DNA from: an uncultured Ruminococcus sp.
Lineage (GTDB): Bacteria > Bacillota > Clostridia > Oscillospirales > CAG-272
DNA: 5,413 nucleotides
NCBI GenBank assembly: GCA_902797495.1
Contig: CADBTH010000170.1
Location: 1-5,413, forward strand
Reading direction: 5' to 3'
The first letter of the stretch is position 1, and the number at the start of each line of letters is the position of its first letter. Both the position numbers and the translations under genes were made by a program. The notes under the pieces are model-generated. The model was given only the letters and a program-made list of their open reading frames with translations. It was not told the DNA's origin and did not search any database. Below are positions 1 to 5,413 of the stretch, piece after piece.

Positions 1-297
1 CGCGGAGCCGAACTGCGGAAGAAGTTTGCCGATATTCTGCTCAAGCTGAACTGTTATTACAGCTTTGAAGTTTTTGCCGATTACTCCGACGAGGGGATAA
101 AGGATCCCGCGCCGGAAGAGCTCTCGGCGCTTGTCGAGGGGAACGAATTTGCGCTGAACGTGCTGATCGCGTCAGACGACGCGCTGATAACTCTCGATAC
201 CGACGACACGAATATGACGGTCTATAACGCATCAGACGAGATGCTCGACCTGCTGGGGAGCCTCGCTTCGGCCTGCGGTATGTTTTTATGGAGATAA
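1..297 (+). CDS. C-terminal part of an unrecognised acidic protein (5' end outside window)
   Basis: Reading frame 1 is open from the first base to a TAA at 295-297 and gives 98 residues; the start lies upstream of the window. I do not recognise the family. The fragment opens with a basic helix-like stretch (RGAELRKKFADILLKL), then a very acidic segment, then a block rich in short hydrophobic strands (residues about 49-76, including NVLIASDDALITLDTDD and MTVYN), and ends in a predicted helix (DEMLDLLGSLASACG) and FLWR. This alternation suggests a small alpha/beta cytoplasmic domain; no membrane segment or catalytic motif is visible. Codon use (ATA, GAG, GCG, third-position G/C) matches the downstream genes, so it appears native to the region. 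The last 10 bases overlap the start of the acetyltransferase gene, which implies co-transcription and probably translational coupling. Confidence is high that it is coding and nil for its function. Confidence 0.8.
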   Translation, partial: RGAELRKKFADILLKLNCYYSFEVFADYSDEGIKDPAPEELSALVEGNEFALNVLIASDDALITLDTDDTNMTVYNASDEMLDLLGSLASACGMFLWR

Positions 298-809
298 GAA
301 AAGCGGCGCCGCAGGATCTTCCGCGTATAATGGAGGTCTACTGCTCGGCGCAGGAATTTATGATAAGATCGGGAAATCCCGGTCAGTGGGGGCGTTCGTA
401 TCCGACGGAAAGGGACGTCTCGGACGATATCGAAAAGGGCTTTTGCCGCGTGATATATGACGAGACCGGCATACACGCGGTCTTCGCGCTCTGTACGGGG
501 GCCGACCCGTACTACGCCGTGATCGACGGCGCGTGGCCGAACGGCGAGGAGTACGCCTCGATCCACAGAGTTGCGAGCGACGGGACGTTCAGAGGAGTCG
601 TCACTTTCGCGGTGGAATACTGCAAAAAGGAGTTTTCAAATATACGCGCGGATACGCACGAAAAGAATATACCGATGCAGAGGGCGCTTGAGAAAAACGG
701 ATTCGTCAGATGCGGGAGGGTCTATGTCAGAGACGGCTCGCCGCGCATAGCTTACCAGCTGACGGCCGCGCCCCTTTCGGGAGGGAATGATAAGCACTAT
801 GGGAAATAA
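288..809 (+). CDS. GNAT-family N-acetyltransferase
   Basis: A 173-residue protein of typical GNAT length, expected to move an acetyl group from acetyl-CoA to an amine of unknown identity in the cytoplasm. The N terminus (MEIRKAAPQDLPRIMEVY) is the usual first strand and helix. The acetyl-CoA-binding region is at residues 91-113 (SIHRVASDGTFRGVVTFAVE), where the usual Q/RxxGxG/A loop is represented by TFRGVV. Residues 120-143 (RADTHEKNIPMQRALEKNGF, then VRCG) form the strand-helix-strand that ends the fold, with the typical N-x-x-M-x-x-x-L-x-x-x-G-F pattern. The ATG at 288 fits the fold start, but no good Shine-Dalgarno precedes it. It overlaps the upstream stop by 10 bases, so translation is probably coupled. 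The C-terminal tail from about residue 160 overlaps the GH25 start and adds nothing to the fold. Family assignment is firm; substrate is unknown. Confidence 0.9.
   Translation: MEIRKAAPQDLPRIMEVYCSAQEFMIRSGNPGQWGRSYPTERDVSDDIEKGFCRVIYDETGIHAVFALCTGADPYYAVIDGAWPNGEEYASIHRVASDGTFRGVVTFAVEYCKKEFSNIRADTHEKNIPMQRALEKNGFVRCGRVYVRDGSPRIAYQLTAAPLSGGNDKHYGK
779..785 (+). promoter_or_regulatory. Shine-Dalgarno site that decides the GH25 start
   Basis: GGGAGGG lies inside the end of the acetyltransferase gene. Two in-frame ATGs follow. The one at 787 is only 1 base away, too close to be used with this site. The one at 799 is 13 bases away, rather long but workable. The site therefore favours the start at 799, which also puts a clean basic N terminus in front of the membrane helix. 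Confidence 0.5.
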
Positions 810-1539
810 GAGGATTAAAATCGCGTTTCTTATATCTTTTGCGACGCTCGCCGTCGCCGCCGCGCTCATCGCCGCGCTCTTCTATTTCGGGGTCTTCCAT
901 ATAAACGACCCGAGCAGGAGCGTATATCCGGTGAGAGGGGTGGACGTTTCGAGGTATCAGGGAGAGATCGACTGGAAGACGCTCTCATCCGAAGATATAT
1001 CCTTCGCCTTCATCAAGGCGACGGAGGGTTCGTCTCACGTCGACGAGCGGTTTGAATACAACTGGGAAGAGGCGGGAAAGACCGGACTGCGTATCGGAGC
1101 GTATCACTTCTTCAGCTTCGAGACGTCTGGCGACGACCAGGCGGACAACTTCATATCTGCCGTCGAGCCGAAAGAGGATATGCTCCCTCCGGTGATCGAC
1201 GTGGAGTTCTACGGGAAGTTCTCGAAGGTCAACACCGACGCCGATGGCGCCGCGGCGAAGCTGCGCGTGATGGTGGACAGGCTGACCGAGCGCTACGGTA
1301 TGAAGCCGATCCTCTACGTCAGCGACGAGACGCTCGCTACCATCGTCGGCTCGGGTTTTGATGACTGCGACGTATGGTACAGAAGCGTGTACGGCGCAGT
1401 CGGAGACGACGTCGACTGGACTTTCTGGCAGTTCTCGAACAGATTCAGACTGAGCGGTTACGAGGGCGAAGAAAAGTATATAGATATGAACGTATTTTGC
1501 GGTACGGAAAAGGAATTCGAAGCTTATCCCGCGTCGTGA
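799..1539 (+). CDS. Membrane-anchored GH25 family lysozyme (muramidase)
   Basis: A 246-residue protein from the preferred ATG at 799 (250 if started at 787). GH25 enzymes cut the beta-1,4 bond between N-acetylmuramic acid and N-acetylglucosamine in peptidoglycan. The N terminus has a basic MGNKRIK followed by one long hydrophobic helix (residues about 8-33), with no clear signal-peptidase site, so it is probably a signal anchor with the enzyme outside the cell. The catalytic domain fills the rest: RGVDVSRYQGEIDW (residues 46-59; Asp49), FAFIKATEGSS, GAYHFF, the catalytic DxE in PPVIDVEFYG (Asp134, Glu136), KPILYVS, WTFWQFS, and the closing strand YIDMNVFCG (Asp229). All the usual acidic active-site positions are present. 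There is no SH3, LysM or choline-binding repeat, so substrate contact relies on the membrane tether. It overlaps the acetyltransferase gene by 11 bases. The likely role is cell-wall remodelling rather than phage lysis, since no holin or phage gene is nearby. Confidence 0.93.
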   Translation: MGNKRIKIAFLISFATLAVAAALIAALFYFGVFHINDPSRSVYPVRGVDVSRYQGEIDWKTLSSEDISFAFIKATEGSSHVDERFEYNWEEAGKTGLRIGAYHFFSFETSGDDQADNFISAVEPKEDMLPPVIDVEFYGKFSKVNTDADGAAAKLRVMVDRLTERYGMKPILYVSDETLATIVGSGFDDCDVWYRSVYGAVGDDVDWTFWQFSNRFRLSGYEGEEKYIDMNVFCGTEKEFEAYPAS

Positions 1540-1576
1540 CACGAGACACGGACTGTAAAAGAAAGATGAGGACGTC
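1540..1576 (+). other. Short intergenic spacer, GH25 to HAD
   Basis: This 37-base spacer holds the GAGGA ribosome binding site (1568-1572) in front of the HAD start. It contains no hairpin plus T-run that could terminate transcription and no convincing -35/-10 pair, so read-through from the lysozyme gene is expected. Confidence 0.5.
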
Positions 1577-2248
1577 ATGATAAAAGCGGTAATATTCGAT
1601 ATGTTTGAAACTCTGATCACTCATTTTCAGTGCCCTCTTTATTTCGGGGAACAGATGGCGCTCGACGCCGGAATCCCCGAAAAAGACTTCGCCGCGGTGT
1701 GGGATCCGACGGGGAAGGACAGAACTCTCGGAAAGATGACCTTCGAGGAGGCGCTTGAGAGGACTCTGCGCGAGAACGGGCGTTATACGAGGGAGCTTTT
1801 CGAAGAGATCAGATCTAAGAGGATCGAGACGAAAAAAGAGTGCTTCCGCCTCGTCCATCCGGACGTTTTGCCGCTTCTGTCCGCGCTGAAGGTCAGAGGA
1901 CTTTCGATAGGACTGATAAGCAACTGCTTTTCCGAGGAAGTACCCGTCATAAAGGAGAGCGTGCTTTATCCGTTCTTCGACGCGGCGTGTCTCTCGTATG
2001 AAGAGGGGATAATGAAGCCCGACCGCGCGATATTCGCGAGGTGTCTCGAAAGGCTCGGCGCCGAGCCTTACGAATGCATCTACGTCGGAGACGGCGGCTC
2101 GCGCGAGCTTGAAACGGCGCGGGAGATCGGGATGCCGACCTACCAGGCGGTGTGGTATCTTCACGATTATCCGGATCAGGTCTGCGGAAGGAAGGACGAC
2201 TTCATCCAGCTCGAGGGCCCGCTCGATCTGCTCGATTATATACAGTGA
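1577..2248 (+). CDS. HAD-superfamily hydrolase with DxF-type motif I
   Basis: A 223-residue protein of normal length for HAD subfamily I with a helical C1 cap. Motif I is KAVIFDMFETLIT, with nucleophile Asp8; the second Asp of DxDxT is Phe10. The cap spans about residues 17-95. Motif II is IGLISNC (Ser115), motif III is the Lys in GIMKPD (Lys147), and motif IV is YVGDGGSRELE (Asp172, with Glu177 where a second Asp often sits). The nucleophile, Ser, Lys and metal-binding Asp are all kept, so a fold able to form an aspartyl intermediate is intact, but the usual acid/base Asp is absent. DxF or DxY motifs occur in haloacid dehalogenases and in some uncharacterised HADs. The substrate cannot be told; a sugar or nucleotide phosphatase is the default guess. 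The start is preceded by GAGGA (1568-1572), and the gap from the GH25 stop is 37 bases with no terminator. Confidence 0.9.
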   Translation: MIKAVIFDMFETLITHFQCPLYFGEQMALDAGIPEKDFAAVWDPTGKDRTLGKMTFEEALERTLRENGRYTRELFEEIRSKRIETKKECFRLVHPDVLPLLSALKVRGLSIGLISNCFSEEVPVIKESVLYPFFDAACLSYEEGIMKPDRAIFARCLERLGAEPYECIYVGDGGSRELETAREIGMPTYQAVWYLHDYPDQVCGRKDDFIQLEGPLDLLDYIQ

Positions 2249-2255
2249 TCAAACC

Positions 2256-2265
2256 GAAGGAAGGG
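2256..2265 (+). promoter_or_regulatory. Shine-Dalgarno site for the lipoprotein gene
   Basis: The purine run GAAGGAAGGG ends 6 bases before the ATG at 2272, which is good spacing. It selects this start over an in-frame ATG at 2152 that lies inside the HAD gene and would bury the lipoprotein signal peptide 40 residues into the protein. Confidence 0.7.
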
Positions 2266-2271
2266 TGTTTG

Positions 2272-3699
2272 ATGAAGAGAATAACTGCGCTGATACTCGC
2301 GCTGATGACGGTCGCGTCGTTCGCGTCCTGCGGAAAGACGCAAACGGGGGAACCTGACGCGGCGGAATATAAGGGAGAGCTTTTCGGCCCAGTCGCGGTA
2401 GGCGGGGGAGAAGAGGATATCTACGTCGGTCTCGATACCGCATTCATCCGCATTTTCAAAGAGTCCGACACGGAGACCCCGTTCCAGTCCTTTACGACGA
2501 GCGGGTTTGACGACGTCGAAAACAGCGCGAAGTCGATCGTTACCGCCGACGCGGATTTCGACGGATATACCGATCTTATAATCCCGTTCAGACGGATAGA
2601 CGACTACCAGTACTACTACGTCTATCTGTGGAGCGCGGAACAGGGAGGATACCGCCTTATCCCGTCGATGAGCGAAATAGGAAATATAGAAGTTAAGGAC
2701 GGATATTTTACCGGTACTTCGTCCGAGCACGGCTCTTACGAGGAGCGCGAATACGTCTTTGAAAACGGCGAGCCCGTCCCCCGCGACGAAGATGACGAAA
2801 ACGTCGGAAAAGCGAGAGAGTACGCCGCGGGGCTTCTCGGAACGGACGCATTTACCCTGACCTTCGCGCGCGACGAGATGGTAGATATGGCGCTCTCAAA
2901 GCTTTATTTTCTTTCCGAAAGCGGAGAGGTCACCTCTTATATCGCGGTGACTTACGACAACACGAGGGCGTTTTATTCTCCTATGTCCGACGTCTACTTC
3001 GAGATAGTACAAGACGGGGGCTCATTCAAGCGCGGCGAGAGCTTCTCGCGCAGCGGCATCGAGGGCGAGCCGGTAGGATACAAGGAAGAGGCGTACGCGT
3101 CGCTGAACGATAACGCGAAGGAATACTACGGAATGATCGCGGAAAAGATAAGCGCCTTCGACAAGATCGATTACGAGTCCGCGGACGCGGTATCGGCGAT
3201 GGAGGCTTACCTGAAGGATCATCCGGTGGCGTCTCTCATTTTCGTACCGGCGATCTCCGGCTATTCCGTGAAGGGAAAGTACTGTTACTCGTGGGACGGC
3301 TATAACGACGAGGTCTCCGTGGACGTACTTTCGGAAAAGACGCGCGGGTACGCAGAGCGCGTGTCGTCCGTTGTGAACGAGATGCCGACGGGACTTGAGC
3401 CGACCGAAAAATACGTATACCTCGCGCAGAAGCTTTGTGCGATCTCCGAGGAGGAGCATCACGAAGGTGCGAAGGACGGGGTGAGCTTTTTCATCCCGGG
3501 AGATTCGCTGAACGAGAGGGCGGCAAAGACGTACGCTTATATGTGCGAGACGGCGGAGCTATACTGTGCGTGGGACAAAGAAGTAAATTATATCATGGAT
3601 GAGGAAGGACCGAGTGCGGTCAGCGTTTACGACGCGTTCCCGTATCCCGGAGGGTCCGACGAATGGTTTGAGCATTTCTATATCGGGGGAGAAAAATGA
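2272..3699 (+). CDS. Large lipoprotein: FG-GAP/XAC2610-like N-terminal motif and degenerate transglutaminase-like C terminus
   Basis: A 475-residue protein with a lipoprotein signal peptide: MKR, a hydrophobic stretch and FASC, giving Cys20 as the lipidated residue (Phe at -3 is slightly unusual). It should sit on the outer face of the membrane. Residues about 40-170 carry DADFDGYTDLIIP (93-105), an acidic loop like those of FG-GAP/XAC2610-type domains, followed by YYYVYLW, a pattern common to that group. Residues 190-262 are a strand-rich middle part I cannot name. From about residue 276 the order of motifs follows secreted transglutaminase-like proteins of Clostridia: DHPVASLIFVP (316-326), MPTGLEPTEKYVYLAQKL (371-388), then GDSLNERAAKTYAYMCETAE (410-429). 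In this alignment Asn414 sits where the catalytic Cys belongs, Glu464 where the His belongs, and the protein ends at Lys475 before the strand that would carry the Asp. The lipoprotein assignment is strong, the pseudo-transglutaminase reading is moderate, and the function is unknown. Its stop overlaps the next start (ATGA). Confidence 0.87.
   Translation: MKRITALILALMTVASFASCGKTQTGEPDAAEYKGELFGPVAVGGGEEDIYVGLDTAFIRIFKESDTETPFQSFTTSGFDDVENSAKSIVTADADFDGYTDLIIPFRRIDDYQYYYVYLWSAEQGGYRLIPSMSEIGNIEVKDGYFTGTSSEHGSYEEREYVFENGEPVPRDEDDENVGKAREYAAGLLGTDAFTLTFARDEMVDMALSKLYFLSESGEVTSYIAVTYDNTRAFYSPMSDVYFEIVQDGGSFKRGESFSRSGIEGEPVGYKEEAYASLNDNAKEYYGMIAEKISAFDKIDYESADAVSAMEAYLKDHPVASLIFVPAISGYSVKGKYCYSWDGYNDEVSVDVLSEKTRGYAERVSSVVNEMPTGLEPTEKYVYLAQKLCAISEEEHHEGAKDGVSFFIPGDSLNERAAKTYAYMCETAELYCAWDKEVNYIMDEEGPSAVSVYDAFPYPGGSDEWFEHFYIGGEK
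3685..3699 (+). promoter_or_regulatory. Ribosome binding site and ATGA stop/start overlap coupling lipoprotein to GH94-like gene
   Basis: GGGGGAG (3685-3691) lies 4 bases before the ATG at 3696, and the ATG shares bases with the TGA at 3697-3699. This 4-base overlap is a classic translational-coupling layout and implies that the two proteins are made together in linked amounts. Confidence 0.75.
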
Positions 3700-5413
3700 C
3701 GTCTGAATTTATTCTTAAACTTGCAAAAGAAGCGCGCGAGGCGAAGGCGAGAGCGGGAGAGCTTCCCGGTAACGCCTGCTTCCTCGACGGCGACCGCGTG
3801 GTCTGCTTTGACCGCGAGCGCGGCGAGAGCCGCTATCCGTATATGGAGGACGGGCTCGTCGTCTGGCTCCATTCGACGGGATTCATCGACGCCTGCGAGA
3901 GCGTGTTCACGATCTTCAGGCAGTCTCATTTCGGAGAGGGACCTCACGTCGCTTTCTTCGGCGGCGTGAAGAACGATGACGGCTTTGCGCCGGTCTCCGT
4001 GACAGGCGCCGCAAAGAGACCCGACGAGGGAGAGGTCTTCCGTTGTATCGTTTACGGCTTCAAGTGCGCTTACTGCATAGCCGAAACCGCCGACGTGACG
4101 TTCGCTCTGCGCCTTGCGGTGACGCCTGACAAGCGTATCCGCTTCACCCTTGCCGCCGTAAACAATACGGACGAGGCGAGAGAGATATATCTGTCCTCTT
4201 TCATGGAGGCGCTTCTCAGAAACGCGGAGTCGGAGACGTACTGGCAGAAGATGACCAAGTACGGAAAGAAGCTTGACAACGGCAACTTCATTCTGAAGAG
4301 CATAAACCGCGGAACGGATCTTCTCGTGATACGCCGCGCCTTTTCCGGCGACGGCGAGATAACGTGCGAGACGGCTACCACCGCGAGAAAAGCGTTTCTC
4401 GGCGGATCGGGACTCTCTCTCGAAAACGCGCCTACGCTGAAGAAAGGCAGAATAGACGAGCAGTGCGGCGCGACGTCGACTACCGATCTTCCGGTCGCGT
4501 CTCAGATCGCGCGGATCGCACTTCCCGCGCGCGGATTTGAGGAGGAAGAGTTCGTTCTGTCGATCCACGGCGACGAGGAAGAAGCAGAGCGCACCGCAGC
4601 GCTCCCGTTATCGGCGGAGGAGACCTCGGAGTCCTTTGAAGACGCTGCGCGCGCGGAGGCTGAGGACTACGACAAGCTGAAAATGTCTTTCGGCGAGTGG
4701 AAGAGCGGAGCGATAGACTCCGGCGTGTTCTCGAGATTCCTCCGCTGCGTCCAGAAGCAGACGTCTTTCTGCGCTCACGGAAAGAACTACAACGGGATGT
4801 ACCTCGGCATCAGAGACGTTTTCCAGCAGCTCGAGGGCGCGCTCATGTGGCAGAGGGGACTGACTCGCGAGAAAATGGTGCTCGCGATGAATTTTATTCT
4901 TTCGGGCGGCCGTCCTCCGAGAATGTTCTCGTTCCCAAAAAAAGAGGGCGACCCGATACCGGTCGACCTTGAAAAGTACATCGACCAGGGCGTATGGATC
5001 ATTTCGACCTTCTACACCTACCTCGCGCACACGGGCGACTTCTCCGTGCTCGACGAGGTCTGCAATTATATAACCGCTCCCGATACGGAGTGGTGCGACG
5101 CGCGCTTCACGGGTGAGCGGACAACGGTCCTTGAGCATCTGATAAGGATCACCGACTATCTGCTTTCGAATATCGATACCGAGTATACGGGATGCCTGAA
5201 GGTCCTCTTCGGGGACTGGAACGACGCGGTCGACGGGCTCGGAGCGACGAGCGACGAGGGACGCGAGTTCGGCACCGGAGTCACGGTCATGGCGACTCTT
5301 CAGTTCAGACAGAACCTCTATGAAATGACGGAGATTTTGGAGCACGTCGGCGGATACGGCGACCTTATCGAAAAGTACAAAACTGCGATCGACGGGATCG
5401 AGCGCGGGCTCGA
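3696..5413 (+). CDS. GH94-like glycoside phosphorylase (cellobiose phosphorylase relative), 3' end outside window
   Basis: The frame is open from ATG 3696 to the window end (572 full codons) with no stop. No signal peptide is present, so it should be cytoplasmic. GH94 enzymes cleave beta-glucosidic disaccharides or oligosaccharides with phosphate, releasing alpha-glucose 1-phosphate. Residues about 1-300 are strand-rich, as expected for the N-terminal beta-sandwich, but I do not recognise family signatures in them. Residues about 305-345 are an acidic helical linker. The (alpha/alpha)6 barrel follows: NYNGMYLGIRDVFQQLEGAL (364-383), RPPRMFSFP, YIDQGVWIISTFYTYLAHTG, TVLEHLIRITDYLLSNIDTE, and GDWNDAVDGLG (506-516), whose last Asp, Asp510, I take as the general acid. 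From memory, the catalytic Asp of Cellulomonas gilvus cellobiose phosphorylase is near residue 490, so spacing agrees and roughly 250-350 residues are missing. The usual RDxxQD reads RDVFQQ here (Gln378). The glycan substrate cannot be deduced; a GH149/GH161-type relative is possible but less likely. Confidence 0.85.
   Translation, partial: MTSEFILKLAKEAREAKARAGELPGNACFLDGDRVVCFDRERGESRYPYMEDGLVVWLHSTGFIDACESVFTIFRQSHFGEGPHVAFFGGVKNDDGFAPVSVTGAAKRPDEGEVFRCIVYGFKCAYCIAETADVTFALRLAVTPDKRIRFTLAAVNNTDEAREIYLSSFMEALLRNAESETYWQKMTKYGKKLDNGNFILKSINRGTDLLVIRRAFSGDGEITCETATTARKAFLGGSGLSLENAPTLKKGRIDEQCGATSTTDLPVASQIARIALPARGFEEEEFVLSIHGDEEEAERTAALPLSAEETSESFEDAARAEAEDYDKLKMSFGEWKSGAIDSGVFSRFLRCVQKQTSFCAHGKNYNGMYLGIRDVFQQLEGALMWQRGLTREKMVLAMNFILSGGRPPRMFSFPKKEGDPIPVDLEKYIDQGVWIISTFYTYLAHTGDFSVLDEVCNYITAPDTEWCDARFTGERTTVLEHLIRITDYLLSNIDTEYTGCLKVLFGDWNDAVDGLGATSDEGREFGTGVTVMATLQFRQNLYEMTEILEHVGGYGDLIEKYKTAIDGIERGL

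Noticed and set aside
1374..1580. Small + strand open frame overlapping the end of GH25
   Set aside because: Its product is Arg-rich low-complexity and lies in a shifted frame of the GH25 gene; it has no independent support.
985..1620. - strand open frame of 211 codons opposite GH25
   Set aside because: It is antisense to the GH25 catalytic motifs, and its product has no domain signature.
1445..2164. - strand open frame of 239 codons across the GH25-HAD junction
   Set aside because: It covers parts of two well-supported genes and its translation resembles no family I know. It is best explained as a shadow.
2152..2271. Extended N terminus for the lipoprotein from an ATG inside the HAD gene
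   Set aside because: It would place 40 Arg-rich residues before a complete lipoprotein signal peptide. The ATG at 2272 has a well-spaced Shine-Dalgarno site.
3700..3780. Possibility that the transglutaminase-like domain continues past the stop through a frameshift
   Set aside because: The original frame past 3699 gives no matching strand, and the overlapping frame is the coupled GH94-like N terminus. The short ending therefore appears genuine.
3678..4568. Long open frame on the - strand opposite the GH94-like gene
   Set aside because: Its product is Arg-rich and low in recognisable motifs. It mirrors the G/C-rich third positions of the + strand gene, which has clear GH94 motifs across the whole region.
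4608..5345. Second long - strand open frame opposite the GH94-like gene
   Set aside because: It lies antisense to the barrel region with GDWND and RDxxQ motifs. It has no plausible ribosome binding site, and its composition is typical of a codon-bias shadow.
1..5413. tRNA, rRNA, CRISPR array, insertion sequence, riboswitch or transcription terminator
   Set aside because: I saw no repeat-spacer pattern, inverted-repeat ends, transposase motif, structured leader or hairpin with T-run. Non-coding gaps are at most 37 bases.

Overview
The window is a compact run of six genes, all on the + strand. Stops and starts overlap or lie 23-37 bases apart, and no terminator or free-standing promoter is visible, so the arrangement looks like one operon or several coupled transcription units. 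GC content looks like the low to mid 50s by eye. ATA, AGA and AGG codons are common and Shine-Dalgarno sites are GGAGG-like. The gene types (membrane-anchored GH25 lysozyme, large Cys-anchored lipoprotein, GH94-type phosphorylase) fit an uncultured gut-type Clostridia (Bacillota), perhaps of the Oscillospirales group. This placement is an impression from style and not a marker-based assignment.

Layout: (1) 1-297, the C-terminal 98 residues of an acidic protein I do not recognise. (2) 288-809, a GNAT-family acetyltransferase. (3) 799-1539, a GH25 muramidase held in the membrane by one N-terminal helix. (4) 1577-2248, a HAD-superfamily hydrolase with a modified motif I. (5) 2272-3699, a 475-residue lipoprotein with a calcium-loop-like FG-GAP/XAC2610-type motif near its N terminus and, at its C terminus, what looks like a transglutaminase-like fold without its catalytic residues. 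(6) 3696 to the window end, the first 572 residues of a GH94-like glycoside phosphorylase, translationally coupled to the lipoprotein by an ATGA overlap. Genes 1 and 6 run off the window.

How they may work together: GH25 and the lipoprotein act outside the membrane, while the GNAT, HAD and GH94 proteins should be cytoplasmic. A phosphorylase that yields a sugar 1-phosphate and a HAD phosphatase could share a sugar-phosphate pathway, and the lysozyme and lipoprotein could serve the cell wall or surface. The sequence does not prove either link. The most unusual item is the lipoprotein, whose C-terminal half reads as a catalytically dead transglutaminase domain. The second is the phosphorylase, with a divergent N-terminal half and an altered RDxxQD motif.
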